DNA of 64,000 nt from JAGTVB01 sp049282355 (GTDB lineage Bacteria > Pseudomonadota > Gammaproteobacteria > HK1): NCBI GenBank assembly GCA_049282355.1, contig JBAPTW010000444.1, forward strand, positions 5,961 through 69,960, given 5' to 3'. A model generated the notes under the pieces. That model worked only from the letters and a program-made list of their open reading frames with translations, had not been told where the DNA came from and did not search any database. This document shows, piece by piece, positions 44,618 through 53,798 of this stretch. The position numbers were made by a program, and so were the translations under genes. Numbering within the stretch: the first letter of the stretch is position 1; every line of letters starts with the position of its first letter.

Positions 44618-45958
44618 TCAGGCAGAGGTGCCTCCTGCTCTAGGTGCCTCCACAAGGTGCTTTGCGAGCAACTCCGTTAGACTCACCATCGGCAACTCCA
44701 TGTTATAGGCATCCATGCCCTCTTCAATGACGACCCGACAGTTGGCGCAGGCGGTCACCAGCATTTCCACGCCAAGCTCGTCAAGTTGAGCTTTCTTGCG
44801 CCGAAAGGCTTTGAGCCGTAAACTCTCAGCCCGCTCGATGGCGCTCACTCCTCCCCCGCCGCCACAACACCAATTCATCAGACCCGCTTCATTCATTTCT
44901 ACGATATCAGATGCCACCAGCTGGAGCAGTCTGCGAGGCTCATGCACCACTCCGCCCTGGCGAACGAGCTGACAAGGATCATGGAAGGTTAAGCGCGAGC
45001 CCTCCGTATCCTGAATGGGAAGCTTGCCGGCGGCTCGAAGCTCATCGAGTAACTCCAGGATGTGCTTCACCTGGAAAGGATAGGTTCGCTTGAGAAGATT
45101 CGGCCCCTCCCAACGCAAGGCGAGATACGCATGGCCACACTCTGGACCGATGACGGACTTGACCTTGAGCTTTTCAGCGGCCTTGACGATACGCGAGAGG
45201 ATCTCGGCGGCCAGGTCGGATTGGCCGATTTGGATCCCGGCGTTAGTCGCCTCGAAGGCCTCGCTGGAGATGGTCCAACTGACACCCGCCTGCTCAAAAA
45301 TACGTGCCAGCGCGGCGATGTACTCTGGGTAATTGACGATCTCCATGGAAGAAAAAATGGCTAGATACTCCGCCCCCCCTTGATCGAGCGGGATCTTTAA
45401 TCCTGTCTCCTTCTCGACATGGCGAAGCTGCGCCTCAAGGGTTGCCAGCTTGACCCCCATGGGGCTGCCGTTGAGGATGGCGTTGCGGGTCGCACGGATG
45501 AGACCGGCCGGTGCATGCCCCGCCGCGGCCATGCCCTCGCGCATGCGTCGTACCATGTACACGATGTCGTTTCCCACTGGGCAAACCCGAGAGCAGCGGC
45601 CACACAAGGTACAGCTGTCATAGACCAGCTCCGACCACGCCGTCAGCTCATCATCGGTCACGGGCTTGGCAAGACCGACGCGCTTGGCAAGCTTTCCCCA
45701 AAACGTGTACTCCTGACGCCACATTCGCCGCAGCGGCTCGAGCTTGTGAATGGGTGTGTATCGAGGATCTTCGGTCTCGGTATAGAACAAACAGGCATGG
45801 GCACACAGGCCGCAACGCACGCAGCTTGAAAAGAAGCTGGCCATGGGCGCGTCGATTTCCTCGAGGAAAACATGCAGTCCGCGTTCTAAACTGGCCCCTC
45901 GCGGGGCGGCAGCGGCAGCCGCCCCCGGCGCCGTGCCTGTGAGCGCTTGCGCATTCAT
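44618..45958 (-). CDS. isp2: Isp2: HdrD/DsrK-like Fe-S electron-transfer subunit
   Basis: A 446-residue cytoplasmic iron-sulfur protein. Two ferredoxin motifs, CVRCGLCAHAC and CTLCGRCSRVC, each followed by Pro/Tyr segments, bind two [4Fe-4S] clusters. The C-terminal half has the CCG signature: HDPCQLVRQGG, WCCGGGGG and TACANC, the ligands of the special cluster in HdrB/HdrD/DsrK. This layout and its place after isp1 match Isp2 of the Thiocapsa roseopersicina HynSL hydrogenase. The ATG overlaps the isp1 stop (ATGA). In Thiocapsa hynL follows isp2; here none does. Confidence 0.9.
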   Translation of the reverse strand: MNAQALTGTAPGAAAAAAPRGASLERGLHVFLEEIDAPMASFFSSCVRCGLCAHACLFYTETEDPRYTPIHKLEPLRRMWRQEYTFWGKLAKRVGLAKPVTDDELTAWSELVYDSCTLCGRCSRVCPVGNDIVYMVRRMREGMAAAGHAPAGLIRATRNAILNGSPMGVKLATLEAQLRHVEKETGLKIPLDQGGAEYLAIFSSMEIVNYPEYIAALARIFEQAGVSWTISSEAFEATNAGIQIGQSDLAAEILSRIVKAAEKLKVKSVIGPECGHAYLALRWEGPNLLKRTYPFQVKHILELLDELRAAGKLPIQDTEGSRLTFHDPCQLVRQGGVVHEPRRLLQLVASDIVEMNEAGLMNWCCGGGGGVSAIERAESLRLKAFRRKKAQLDELGVEMLVTACANCRVVIEEGMDAYNMELPMVSLTELLAKHLVEAPRAGGTSA

Positions 45959-46614
45959 GAGACGGCTCCTCGACGCCCACTGACCGCTCCGTTATACCAG
46001 CGGGCGGCAAACAAAGTGAACGTATGCATCAGATGAGTGAAAGGAAATACGACCAACAGCAGCTCGACGGCCAGGATATGCAGCGCCAGCAGCCCATGAT
46101 AGGGAAGCAGCAAGTGATGGTAGGCAAGGTACCCCGTCAGCACGGGCAGCAAGGTTACCCCCCAGACAAAGTAATCCTCAAAACCACTCAAAAACCGGCG
46201 CACCGGGTTTGCGAGCCGGTATGCCAAAAGAAAAACCAGAGCCAATAGGGTGATAACGGCGCTCGCATCAACCAAGGGAGTGGGCAATGCCGACCAGCGC
46301 AAACCAAACCAATCGTGGAATAGCTCGATATGGGGCGCAAAGAGAAAGAACGTAATAAAAAAACCAATATGGAACACATAGCCGCCAACCACGGTGGCCG
46401 GTTCCCGCCGAAATGTCCCCCGATCGGGCAACGATCGTGACAGCACCGTGCGTAACCCGGGTCCCCACTGCCCGCCGCGGGGCGCAGCGAGATCGGTCTT
46501 TCTTCCCAGCATGATGATTCCCAACAGCCGGAAAATTACCCCTAGCACAAAGATGGCCACGGCAGCGTCAAAGGCAGGACCGCGCACCCATTGCAAAAAA
46601 CCGACACTGTTCAT
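45955..46614 (-). CDS. isp1: Isp1: membrane cytochrome b of the NarI/DsrM type
   Basis: A 219-residue protein with five hydrophobic helices and His residues placed for two haem b groups (FHIGFFITFFLFAPHIELFH in part, YHGLLALHILAVELLLVVFPFTHLMHTF in part). This is the NarI/DsrM type of quinone-reactive cytochrome b. It overlaps both hynS (upstream) and isp2 (downstream) by four bases, so the three genes are translationally coupled. It should pass electrons between the periplasmic hydrogenase subunit, the quinone pool and Isp2. Confidence 0.9.
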   Translation of the reverse strand: MNSVGFLQWVRGPAFDAAVAIFVLGVIFRLLGIIMLGRKTDLAAPRGGQWGPGLRTVLSRSLPDRGTFRREPATVVGGYVFHIGFFITFFLFAPHIELFHDWFGLRWSALPTPLVDASAVITLLALVFLLAYRLANPVRRFLSGFEDYFVWGVTLLPVLTGYLAYHHLLLPYHGLLALHILAVELLLVVFPFTHLMHTFTLFAARWYNGAVSGRRGAVS

Positions 46615-47708
46615 GATTCGTCGGGCTTCTCCAGGTCATCCACGGTGACGCTTTCATGAACGGCCTGCCGGGCATGTTTGTGGCGGCGGTAGAGCGCGCC
46701 GGCAGCCAAACCGGCGGCGGCGCCCGCCGCGGCCGCGTAAGTGGCGATCTTTGTCACCTCACCGGTCGGCAGCGCCAGCGGCTGGTAAAATCCCCCCGCG
46801 TCCCAGAAGTTGGGCTGGGAGCAGCCAATACAGCCGTGACCGGCCTCGATGGGAAAGCTGGTACCCTGATTCCACTTGACAGTGGCACAGGCATTGTAGG
46901 TCATGGGACCCTTGCAACCGAGCTTATACAGACACCACCCCCGCTTCGCCCCTTCGTCATCGAAGCTCTCTGCAAACAAGCCCTTGTCGTAGAAGGGGCG
47001 CCGATAGCAGCGGTCGTGAATGCTCTGCCCGTAAAACACCCTCGGTCGTCCGAGGGTGTCAAGTTCCGGGATCCCGCCAAAGGTGAGAAAGTGGGCCAGC
47101 ACCCCGCTGATGACGACAGGAATTGGCGGACAGCCGGAAACATTGATTATCGGCTTGTCGGTGACCAGCTCGGAAACCGGCACAGCACCGGTCGGGTTGG
47201 GATCGGCATAGGGTAAGCCCCCAAAGGCGGCACAACTACCGACCGCGACGACGGCGGCCGCGCCCTCGGCGGTCTCGCGCAACATATCGGCGTTAGCCAC
47301 GCCAGCGATGGTCGAGTACCCGGGGTTACCGATCGGGATGGAGCCATCGACGACGCACAGATACTTTCCCCAGTTCTCCTGCATCGCCTGGTGGCGAGCC
47401 GCTTCTGCACCTTCACCAGAAGCCACCTGCAAAGTGTGGTGATAATCGAGCGAGATGACGTTAAAAATCAAACCTTCGATGGTCGGAGCGGCGGAGCGAG
47501 TCAGAGACTCGGTGCATCCTGTGCACTCCTGAAAAGAGAGCCAAATGACCGAGGGGCGCTTTGCGCTCTCCAGAGCCGCGGCTACCGCAGGCACCGCGCT
47601 CGGCGGCAGCGCCATCAAAGAAGCCAGCGTGGTGCAGAATTTCAAAAACCCTCGCCGGCTGATCCCATGAGCGCAAAGAGCGTCAGCTAGCGTCGTCTCG
47701 ACCGGCAT
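46611..47708 (-). CDS. hynS: [NiFe] hydrogenase small subunit, Isp type
   Basis: About 365 residues. The N-terminus carries a Tat signal (ISRRGFLKFCTTLASLMALP in part). The Fe-S ligands follow: ECTGCTES and VAVGSCAAFGG with SGCPP for the proximal cluster; HDRCYRR, GWCLYKLGCKGP and ACATVKW with GCIGC for the others. The proximal site has Gly where oxygen-tolerant enzymes have an extra Cys, so a standard oxygen-sensitive type is expected. The C-terminus has a membrane helix (IATYAAAAGAAAGLAAGAL) as in Isp-type HynS. GGGGAGG seven bases before ATG 47708 fixes the start. The catalytic large subunit is not in the window. Confidence 0.93.
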   Translation of the reverse strand: MPVETTLADALCAHGISRRGFLKFCTTLASLMALPPSAVPAVAAALESAKRPSVIWLSFQECTGCTESLTRSAAPTIEGLIFNVISLDYHHTLQVASGEGAEAARHQAMQENWGKYLCVVDGSIPIGNPGYSTIAGVANADMLRETAEGAAAVVAVGSCAAFGGLPYADPNPTGAVPVSELVTDKPIINVSGCPPIPVVISGVLAHFLTFGGIPELDTLGRPRVFYGQSIHDRCYRRPFYDKGLFAESFDDEGAKRGWCLYKLGCKGPMTYNACATVKWNQGTSFPIEAGHGCIGCSQPNFWDAGGFYQPLALPTGEVTKIATYAAAAGAAAGLAAGALYRRHKHARQAVHESVTVDDLEKPDES

Positions 47709-47842
47709 GATAACGCCTCCCCTGCCCCACAAAGGGTCAGGAATCTGGTGCAGCTCTTGCTTGGAGGGCACCGTCCTCCGCCCGCGTTATTGACCCATAG
47801 GGCGTATTTACGATTGCTAATATAGCCCCTGGTTCAAACCGA

Positions 47843-47866
47843 GGTCATGACCTAGATCAATGTCAA
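47843..47866 (-). promoter_or_regulatory. Degenerate FNR-like site and palindrome upstream of hynS
   Basis: On the minus strand TTGAC-ATTG-ATCTA (47853-47866) matches eight of ten bases of the FNR consensus TTGAT-N4-ATCAA. The perfect palindrome GGTCATGACC (47843-47852) abuts it on the promoter side, and TATATT follows as a possible -10 box. Its centre lies about 150 bases before ATG 47708 and about 47 bases before the inferred start, not the ideal 41. Thiocapsa hynSL is known to depend on an FNR homologue. Confidence 0.4.
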
Positions 47867-48739
47867 GTAACACCGCTATAACAAGCGTCGCAAATCTTGA
47901 CACAGCACCTCTGAGGTTGTGAAGAAACCGTAGCGAGCGGGCGAGAGTAAGGCGGACAGCGCCCAGCGACAAGTATCCCTGAAGCGGAGTGTTTTACACG
48001 CACCGCTGTGCGAAGCGAACGGTGGCTGTCTTGACCTACTCAAGTTTCCTACGCAGAGCGTCTTCGTGCTGCTGCCGGCTGGAATACCCGCCGTTAGTAA
48101 CAGTGAGAGGGCTGAGGCGCTGGCGAGCTCAAGCTGGACAATTTAAGCGTTGACATCCGCGATGAGTTTCGGAGTATCATCGCAACATCTAGGCTAGCGT
48201 CGATAGCGGAGGAGACTCATTTCAATCAACGTTGAAGGAAGCCCGAAGAGGGGCTTGCCGCGACTAGCACTGGTGGATTGGATGGGCCCTTAGGCCTGAA
48301 TACCTGCGGGTAATGCGCGCGACAAATATACCAAAAAATGTCCATTATTATTTCATTTTCAAAGGCTTAAAGAACTTTGTTCCAGCGCCCCTAGGGGCAT
48401 GTTTTCATTGTGGCGGACCGCAGAAGTATCCATCTAGACCACTCCCCGTATGCTTGTGAAACACTGTCCCACAAAGGCCACGCCCTCTTTTGTTATCGGC
48501 TTCATGCTTGCTAAAGTTGGGTCGCCGCCCGCTGCCTCGATATATCACATGCTTGAGTTTGCGATCAGTTTGCAAATCCAGCCTCGAGGCCACAGGACTC
48601 GCTTCCTGGAGATGCCGTAGACTCAACGATAGAGTGCGAAATCTGCCATGAGTTGGCTGATCACTACCGTCTAATTGGTGTATTGGTTACCCGGTAGTGC
48701 CCTGTTCGAGCAATACACAAGTTACTTAGAGAGCGATAG
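47867..48739. other. Gene-poor region upstream of hynS and the RRM gene
   Basis: No convincing gene on either strand. A stretch at about 47932-48060 (TAGCGAGCGGGCGAGAGTAA onward) resembles the interior of the 40.3 kb element (CGCGAGCGCCGCCAGAGCAA), hinting at a decayed relative. TTGACA and TATCAT near 48153-48183 are 19 bases apart and could form a weak promoter. AAGCCC/GGGCTT near 48240 forms a short hairpin. Confidence 0.4.
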
Positions 48740-49012
48740 ATGAACATATACGTAGGGAACCTGCCCTATAACGTGACAGAAGATGAACTTAGGAATATGT
48801 TTGCCGAGTACGGTGAAGTTTCCAGCGCAAACATCATCACTGACAAGTATTCCGGTGAATCGAAGGGCTTTGGATTCGTGGAAATGCCGAAGCAGGCGGA
48901 CGCAGAAGAGGCTATAAAAGCTCTTAACGAAAGCTCAGTTAAAGGAAGAAGCCTCAAGGTCAACCAAGCACGTCCAAGGAACGAACGCCCGCCACGCGGA
49001 CCACGATACTAG
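48740..49012 (+). CDS. RRM-type RNA-binding protein
   Basis: A 90-residue protein with a single RNA recognition motif. RNP2 is NIYVGNL and RNP1 is SKGFGFVEM, with the helices TEDELRNMFAEYG and AEEAIKALNES between and after them; a basic Arg/Pro tail (RPRNERPPRGPRY) follows. Bacterial proteins of this kind are often cold-induced and act as RNA chaperones. It is a single gene in a gene-poor stretch; GAGAG precedes the ATG. Confidence 0.93.
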   Translation: MNIYVGNLPYNVTEDELRNMFAEYGEVSSANIITDKYSGESKGFGFVEMPKQADAEEAIKALNESSVKGRSLKVNQARPRNERPPRGPRY

Positions 49013-49880
49013 CGTCTTGCACCGGTATTCCACTGCGCCCTGAAGACCTATTGCCGCGGCTTGCGGAAGGTCCTCTGGTCCGGCGATGCTGTTCCTCCGC
49101 CACAAAACTGACGGATTACAAGCGATGGGAGCAAACTCTCAGTCCACAAGATAAGCAGAGTATCCCGCTAGCCAGGGGTGCCAGCTCAGGCACCTCCTGG
49201 TACACGCCCAACGTCGTTCGACAGCAGGCCGGTAAAAAACAGGAGCGTATCGAGAAATCTTGGCGACCGCTCACGACGGCCGCCAGGATACACCAAAGGG
49301 AGGATGACGCACTGGCTTATACAAAGACATAGCAAGTTATTAACATTTTCGTTAGTAAAGTCACTGTTGAGGCGATTGGTCCCGGAATAGGCTTGTGGGG
49401 ACACGCCGTGAATACGTCCCTGTAAGCGGGCGCCGCCCTCCTGGCGGCACACGGTCCTCACAAGCCTATTCCGGACCCTGTGGCATTACTTACGAAGTTC
49501 TTAGTAACGAATCAAGCTTGTGGCCTGACTGCGGTGGATAAGGAACTTGAAGGTGCGATTGACCTCTTCGGCCAATGTTACCCGAAGCCAGGTATGTAAG
49601 CGCGGCACCGCTGTGGCAAGGATTCCCGCTTTCTCTGGGATCTGGCCACTTGATTTGGCACCAAAAAAGAAGCCGAGGCTTGAAGGACCTCGGCCAAGTA
49701 CCACGCAGAAGGAGGAGGACGGTAACAACGTCCGAAAAGGTCATCGGCGGCAGCAAAAAAAACTTGAGCTGAAAACCTAATCCCTGAGCAATACCCATCA
49801 CAGCAAGTTAGAAAAACTAGGCACAGTAAATTTATGTAATTGCCCTGAGATGGGCAAGAGCTCAGTGGTAAAGAAAGTCG
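49013..49880. other. Gene-free region containing a palindromic repeat
   Basis: No reading frame here has a recognisable product or a supported start. The only clear structure is the inverted-repeat element at 49382-49474. The remainder has no feature I can name. Confidence 0.5.
49382..49474. repeat. 93-base palindromic repeat with GTGGGGACACGCCGTGAATAC core
   Basis: CCGGAATAGGCTTGTG at 49382-49397 is matched by its exact reverse complement at 49459-49474. Inside are GGGGACACGCCGTGAATACG and a GCGCCGCCCTCCTGGCGGC stem. This core resembles a dispersed intergenic repeat I recall from several sulfur-oxidising and halophilic gammaproteobacteria. No reading frame. It may fold as a long hairpin or be a passenger of a transposase. 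Confidence 0.65.
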
Positions 49881-50444
49881 TCAAGGATTAGGCCACTTAT
49901 CCGAAAGCGGCGTCATTCGCCTCAGCGTGTTGTCGTGGAGAATGAATTCATGCCGCAGTGCGCCTACTGCGTGAAGGATAACGAGGCCGATGATAGAAAA
50001 AGCGCCCCCTATATGGATTACTTCAATAATTTCTTCCAAAGTTTCGTTTGCCGGAATGAGTGGGGGCAACTCGGTACCGAAGAATGGAACAGCATGACCA
50101 TGGGCATTCACCAGAAGATAGCCGCCGATCGGCATGCCGATAAGAAGAAGGTAAAGCAACCAATGAGTGCTTCGTGCCAAGCGCTTCTCCCAGGGCTTCA
50201 ACGTTTCTGGTAGCCGCGGCACCGGGTTACTCAGGCGCCATCCAAGCCGCGCCAACATGACGGCTAAAATGATAAGCCCAACGGTGGCGTGAGCAGCAAA
50301 CACCGTTCCTCTAACTGGATCGTCTTGCGGTAAGCTGGTGAACGTAAACCCCAAGGTCAATTGGGTAATCGCTGCGATGACAATGAACCAATGCAGCGTT
50401 TGCTGAACGCCCCCCCATCGGTGCTGCGTATTAGTGAGATCCAT
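49881..50444 (-). CDS. cybB: Cytochrome b561
   Basis: A 187-residue membrane protein with four helices. His residues for two b haems lie in TLHWFIVIAAI, FAAHATVGLIIL, STHWLLYLLLIGMPIGGYLL (read in part) and VIHIGGAFSIIGLVILHAVGAL (in part). This is the bacterial CybB family, which exchanges electrons with quinone and some members of which use superoxide. It is a single gene. Confidence 0.93.
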   Translation of the reverse strand: MDLTNTQHRWGGVQQTLHWFIVIAAITQLTLGFTFTSLPQDDPVRGTVFAAHATVGLIILAVMLARLGWRLSNPVPRLPETLKPWEKRLARSTHWLLYLLLIGMPIGGYLLVNAHGHAVPFFGTELPPLIPANETLEEIIEVIHIGGAFSIIGLVILHAVGALRHEFILHDNTLRRMTPLSDKWPNP

Positions 50445-51083
50445 ATGTGTCTCTCTACGGTAATTGCGTCGTTTTGTGTGTTTACTGACAGTTCGTAAAC
50501 GCTTACAGGCCTTCCGGGCCGTACTCGACCTTGAGCTTGTTTATCGCTGCCGTTGCCCTTCCCTCCAGAGCATTCGTCACAACTGCTTCGCGTTCTGCCC
50601 ATGTGATGATATTCTTAACGCCGCTCACCACTAAGAACCTGATTTCATCGAAAGCAGCTGCTATTCAGTCACCTTTTTTCACACAAAGCAATCAGAATTT
50701 TTCCGAACGCGATGACAATGCGCAATCGCGATGTACACAGGCGGAATATGAAGATCTGAACCACGGCGAGGCGCAGGCGGGCACGAGCCGCTCTACTCAA
50801 TCGACCGCTCATGGCGTCGCCTCGCCATACATTACTAACAGGTCACACCGGTCGAGATTTCAAGTTGCTGACATAGGGTTTGTACCCATTGGTTGTCACA
50901 GCGTATAGAGTTATTCTTATAAGTTACCATTTACCGGTCATTGCCATTGATTTCTGCACCACCGAAGAGGCAGCGAAGTGTATCACGCCCGCTAACACCC
51001 TAGGGAGGATCCTTAGTTATTCTCGGAGCTCATGAGGATGTCCATCATTTTTAATGCCACAAAACTGCAGGAGCCTTATTATT
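50445..51083. other. Intergenic region with only a doubtful small reading frame
   Basis: Between the cytochrome b561 and dodecin genes. It holds a 42-codon minus-strand frame at 50503-50631 and nothing else recognisable. Plus-strand frames here have poor start signals and no family resemblance. Confidence 0.4.
50503..50631 (-). CDS. Doubtful small reading frame or gene remnant
   Basis: A GTG-initiated frame of 42 residues with balanced composition (GVKNIITWAEREAVV, ATAAINKLKVEYGPEGL). The frame stays open upstream to residue-like text AFDEIRFLVV before meeting a stop, which may mean a truncated ancestor. No ribosome-binding site and no recognised family. Confidence 0.2.
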   Translation of the reverse strand: MVSGVKNIITWAEREAVVTNALEGRATAAINKLKVEYGPEGL

Positions 51084-51293
51084 ATGTCCGACGCAGTCTA
51101 TAAGCTAATCGAACTTACTGGCACCTCTAGCCAAGGACAGCAAGCCGCAATAGAAAACGCTATCGCGAAAGCTTCGGTGAGCCTACACAACATTCGCTGG
51201 TTTCAGGTTATGGAAACTCGAGGTCATGTGGAGAATGGCAAGATTGCGCACTGGCAAGTCGTTTTAAAGCTAGGTTTCACATTGGATGAATAA
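51084..51293 (+). CDS. Dodecin family flavin-binding protein
   Basis: A 69-residue protein: YKLIELTGTSSQGQQAAIENAI, ASVSLHNIRWFQVMETRGHVE and WQVVLKLGFTL in order. These are the dodecin beta-alpha-beta-beta elements, including the Trp used to stack flavin. Dodecins assemble as hollow 12-mers that store or buffer flavins. ATG 51084 has AGGAG ten bases upstream and gives the usual family length, so it is preferred to ATG 51054. Confidence 0.93.
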   Translation: MSDAVYKLIELTGTSSQGQQAAIENAIAKASVSLHNIRWFQVMETRGHVENGKIAHWQVVLKLGFTLDE

Positions 51294-51444
51294 TACAACC
51301 ATGCCACACGATGACGCTAAAGAAAGCTATGTCTAGCTGGCCACTCGATGCAACGATTCACCGTCTATGGCGATTTTTTCAATACCGTAATATTGGATCT
51401 CGCGGGTTATTATAAATATTGAATCCGTTCACAGGAGACGTTTC

Positions 51445-52074
51445 ATGATAGAGAACGAACCTAGCAGTACCGGTGTCATCGACACTTTCTTTGGCGACGC
51501 TAAGAGAAATTGGGGCTGGTTGTTAGCGCTGGGAATTTTTTCGGTAATCCTCGGCACTATCGGTCTCGGTATGGCTTTCAGTTTGACTGTGGCGGGAGTT
51601 TTACTGTTCGGTGTACTGCTAGTGTTAACGGGTTTGTTCCAATTGATCGATGCCTTCAAGTGCAAGGGATGGAAGGGTACAATCCTTCACGTTCTCATTG
51701 GATTGCTCTACTTAGTTGCCGGGGCGGTAGCCATACTTGATCCAATAAACGCCGCCGTGGCGCTTACGCTCGTGCTCGGGATAGCCTTTATCGTCGTCGG
51801 TATCTTGCGGCTCATAATGGCTTTTCAGCACCGTGGTTCTCGAGGCTGGATCTGGGCGCTGGTCGGTGGCGTTGTATCTCTGGTGCTAGGGACAGTGGTT
51901 CTCCTCGAATGGCCGGTATCAGGGCTTTGGATCATTGGACTTTTCATCGCTATTGAACTCATTGTCAACGGTTGGACCTATATTTTTATTGCCATTGCGG
52001 CGCGGCGGGCAGGAAAGGATCAAGCGCACCGAGAGGGTATTCATAGCAGCCAAACTGCCGAGCCGGCGGCTTGA
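51445..52074 (+). CDS. HdeD family membrane protein
   Basis: A 209-residue protein with six hydrophobic helices in three similar pairs (WLLALGIFSVILGTIGLGMAF, VLIGLLYLVAGAVAILDP and ALVGGVVSLVLGTVVLLEWP, in parts), the DUF308/HdeD pattern. E. coli HdeD is involved in acid resistance at high cell density; the molecular role is unknown. Single gene, 151 bases after dodecin. Confidence 0.9.
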   Translation: MIENEPSSTGVIDTFFGDAKRNWGWLLALGIFSVILGTIGLGMAFSLTVAGVLLFGVLLVLTGLFQLIDAFKCKGWKGTILHVLIGLLYLVAGAVAILDPINAAVALTLVLGIAFIVVGILRLIMAFQHRGSRGWIWALVGGVVSLVLGTVVLLEWPVSGLWIIGLFIAIELIVNGWTYIFIAIAARRAGKDQAHREGIHSSQTAEPAA

Positions 52075-52236
52075 TGCGAGTAAATGGTACAAGGATGGAG
52101 TGGCGCTTTCTCATTTCTCATAATCTTATCGGAGAAAAGCGCCCGACGTTATCGCACCACGCCTTCTGCCATGATCATTCAGAATCTTGCTCATCTCTTC
52201 TATGTCGACCCCGTGCGCATCTTTCAGAAGGCCTTC

Positions 52237-53310
52237 TTATGCGACGGTGATAGCTTTGTTGAGATAAACATCCTGAACGGCATGTAGCAGCGTCACACCC
52301 TCGCTCATGGGTCGCTGAAATGCCTTTCGACCTGTGATAAGGCCCATACCGCCGGCACGTTTGTTGATAACGGCAGTTCGGACTGCATCTGCAAGATCGT
52401 TAGCTCCGGATGCTCCACCCGAGTTGATCAGAGGTACGCGCCCTAGGTAATTGTTGGCCACCTGGTAGCGACACATCTCGATAGGATGATTGTCAGGTAT
52501 CAGCTCGCTGTAAACCCGCTTGCTAGTCTTGCCAAACTTCAGCGCATTGTAGCCTCCATTTATCTCAGGGAGCTTTTGTTTGATGATATCCGCCTCAATG
52601 GTTGCACCAAGGTGATTTGCCTGGCCAGTGAGATCAGCCGCGACATGGTAATCGCCCTCATCCGTTTTGAAAGCGCTATTGCGCAGATAGCACCAGAGGA
52701 TGGTCACCAGTCCCAATTCATGGGCACGCGCAAAAGCCATGGAAACCTCTTCAATCTGTCGCGTCGCCTCATCGGAACCAAAATAAATGGTGGCGCCCAC
52801 GGCGACCGCACCCAAATCGAAGGCCTGCTCCACCTGACCGAAGAAGATCTGATCATATTTGTTAGGATAGGTTAAGAGCTCATTGTGGTTGAGTTTCACG
52901 ATAAAGGGAATTCGGTGCGCATATTTGCGCGCACAGATGCCGAGCACACCGAGCGTGGAAGCAACGGCATTACAGCCCCCTTCAATGGCAAGCTCGACAA
53001 TACGGTGGGGATCGAAGTAGTTCGGGTTAGGCGCAAAACTTGCCCCCGCCGAATGCTCTACACCCTGGTCAACCGGTAGAATAGACACATAGCCAGAGCC
53101 CCTTAAGCGGCCATGGTCCAACAAGCTTTGGAAGTTACGTAGCAACGTAGGCGGGCGATCCGTATCAACCAAAACACGTGAGACGAAATCCGCGCCTGGC
53201 AAAATAAGTTGCTCCTTAGCGAAACCTCGCGCCTTATAGCTCAGCAGTTCTTGGGCTCCATTGCCCAGTAGCTCTTCGAGATCGAGCCTTTCAGCTTCTG
53301 TCCCCATCAT
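52237..53310 (-). CDS. fbaB: Class I fructose-bisphosphate aldolase (DhnA/FbaB type)
   Basis: A 357-residue aldolase of the archaeal/DhnA class I type, splitting fructose 1,6-bisphosphate via a Schiff base. ILPVDQGVEHSAGASFAPNP opens the barrel, FIVKLNHNELLT and ALKFGKTS carry Lys residues (the latter is the likely Schiff-base Lys region), and LINSGGASGANDL with GLITGRKAFQR forms the phosphate site. AGGAG precedes two adjacent ATGs at 53310 and 53307. Single gene with about 490 bases of non-coding DNA upstream. Confidence 0.93.
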   Translation of the reverse strand: MMGTEAERLDLEELLGNGAQELLSYKARGFAKEQLILPGADFVSRVLVDTDRPPTLLRNFQSLLDHGRLRGSGYVSILPVDQGVEHSAGASFAPNPNYFDPHRIVELAIEGGCNAVASTLGVLGICARKYAHRIPFIVKLNHNELLTYPNKYDQIFFGQVEQAFDLGAVAVGATIYFGSDEATRQIEEVSMAFARAHELGLVTILWCYLRNSAFKTDEGDYHVAADLTGQANHLGATIEADIIKQKLPEINGGYNALKFGKTSKRVYSELIPDNHPIEMCRYQVANNYLGRVPLINSGGASGANDLADAVRTAVINKRAGGMGLITGRKAFQRPMSEGVTLLHAVQDVYLNKAITVA

Positions 53311-53798
53311 TGTCTCCTCTGTGCTGCTTGTGTCACTAGCTCCTGAACTATAGAGTTGGTGCCTATAATTCTTTTCTATACCTAAAAGACTATAATGACT
53401 CCTTGCTTGAACTCGACACCCTTGAGCTGATGACGGCCCGTCTCAGAAGATACACCTTGTGCTTGCCGTGGTAATTAACGCTATGCATAAGTCTACAATG
53501 GCTTTATCTTGGCGCTACCCCGGCATTTCTGTATCGTTTTTGCTGCACACCGTTCAGAATTAAAAGCACGCACTAAGTTTAGGTTAAGAACTAATTATAG
53601 AAGCACCAACATAGCCCTTAGAATGAGTACTAACCCTAATAGCTTGTGCCTGTCATCGGATCATGATCGGCCGTTAACAGCTCACCCAAGGACGGAGGGC
53701 TCTGCGATATGCCACCAAAAGGCACCTGCGAGAGCACGCGAAGCCCGCAAAACAGGCTACCTGTATTGGACAATCAAGGGAGTTGTGGTGCTGTGGGT
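53311..53798. other. Intergenic region between divergent fbaB and mscS-type genes
   Basis: No gene recognised; frames here are short and unsupported. It should hold the promoters of both flanking genes. The plus-strand frame that joins the channel gene begins at 53709 but its first 30 residues do not look like protein. Confidence 0.4.

Noticed and set aside
48153..48183. Promoter TTGACA/TATCAT
   Set aside because: The 19-base spacer and lack of a supported downstream gene make it too weak to list as a feature.
48405..48626. 73-residue minus-strand frame upstream of the RRM gene
   Set aside because: No ribosome-binding site, no family resemblance and biased codons; probably chance.
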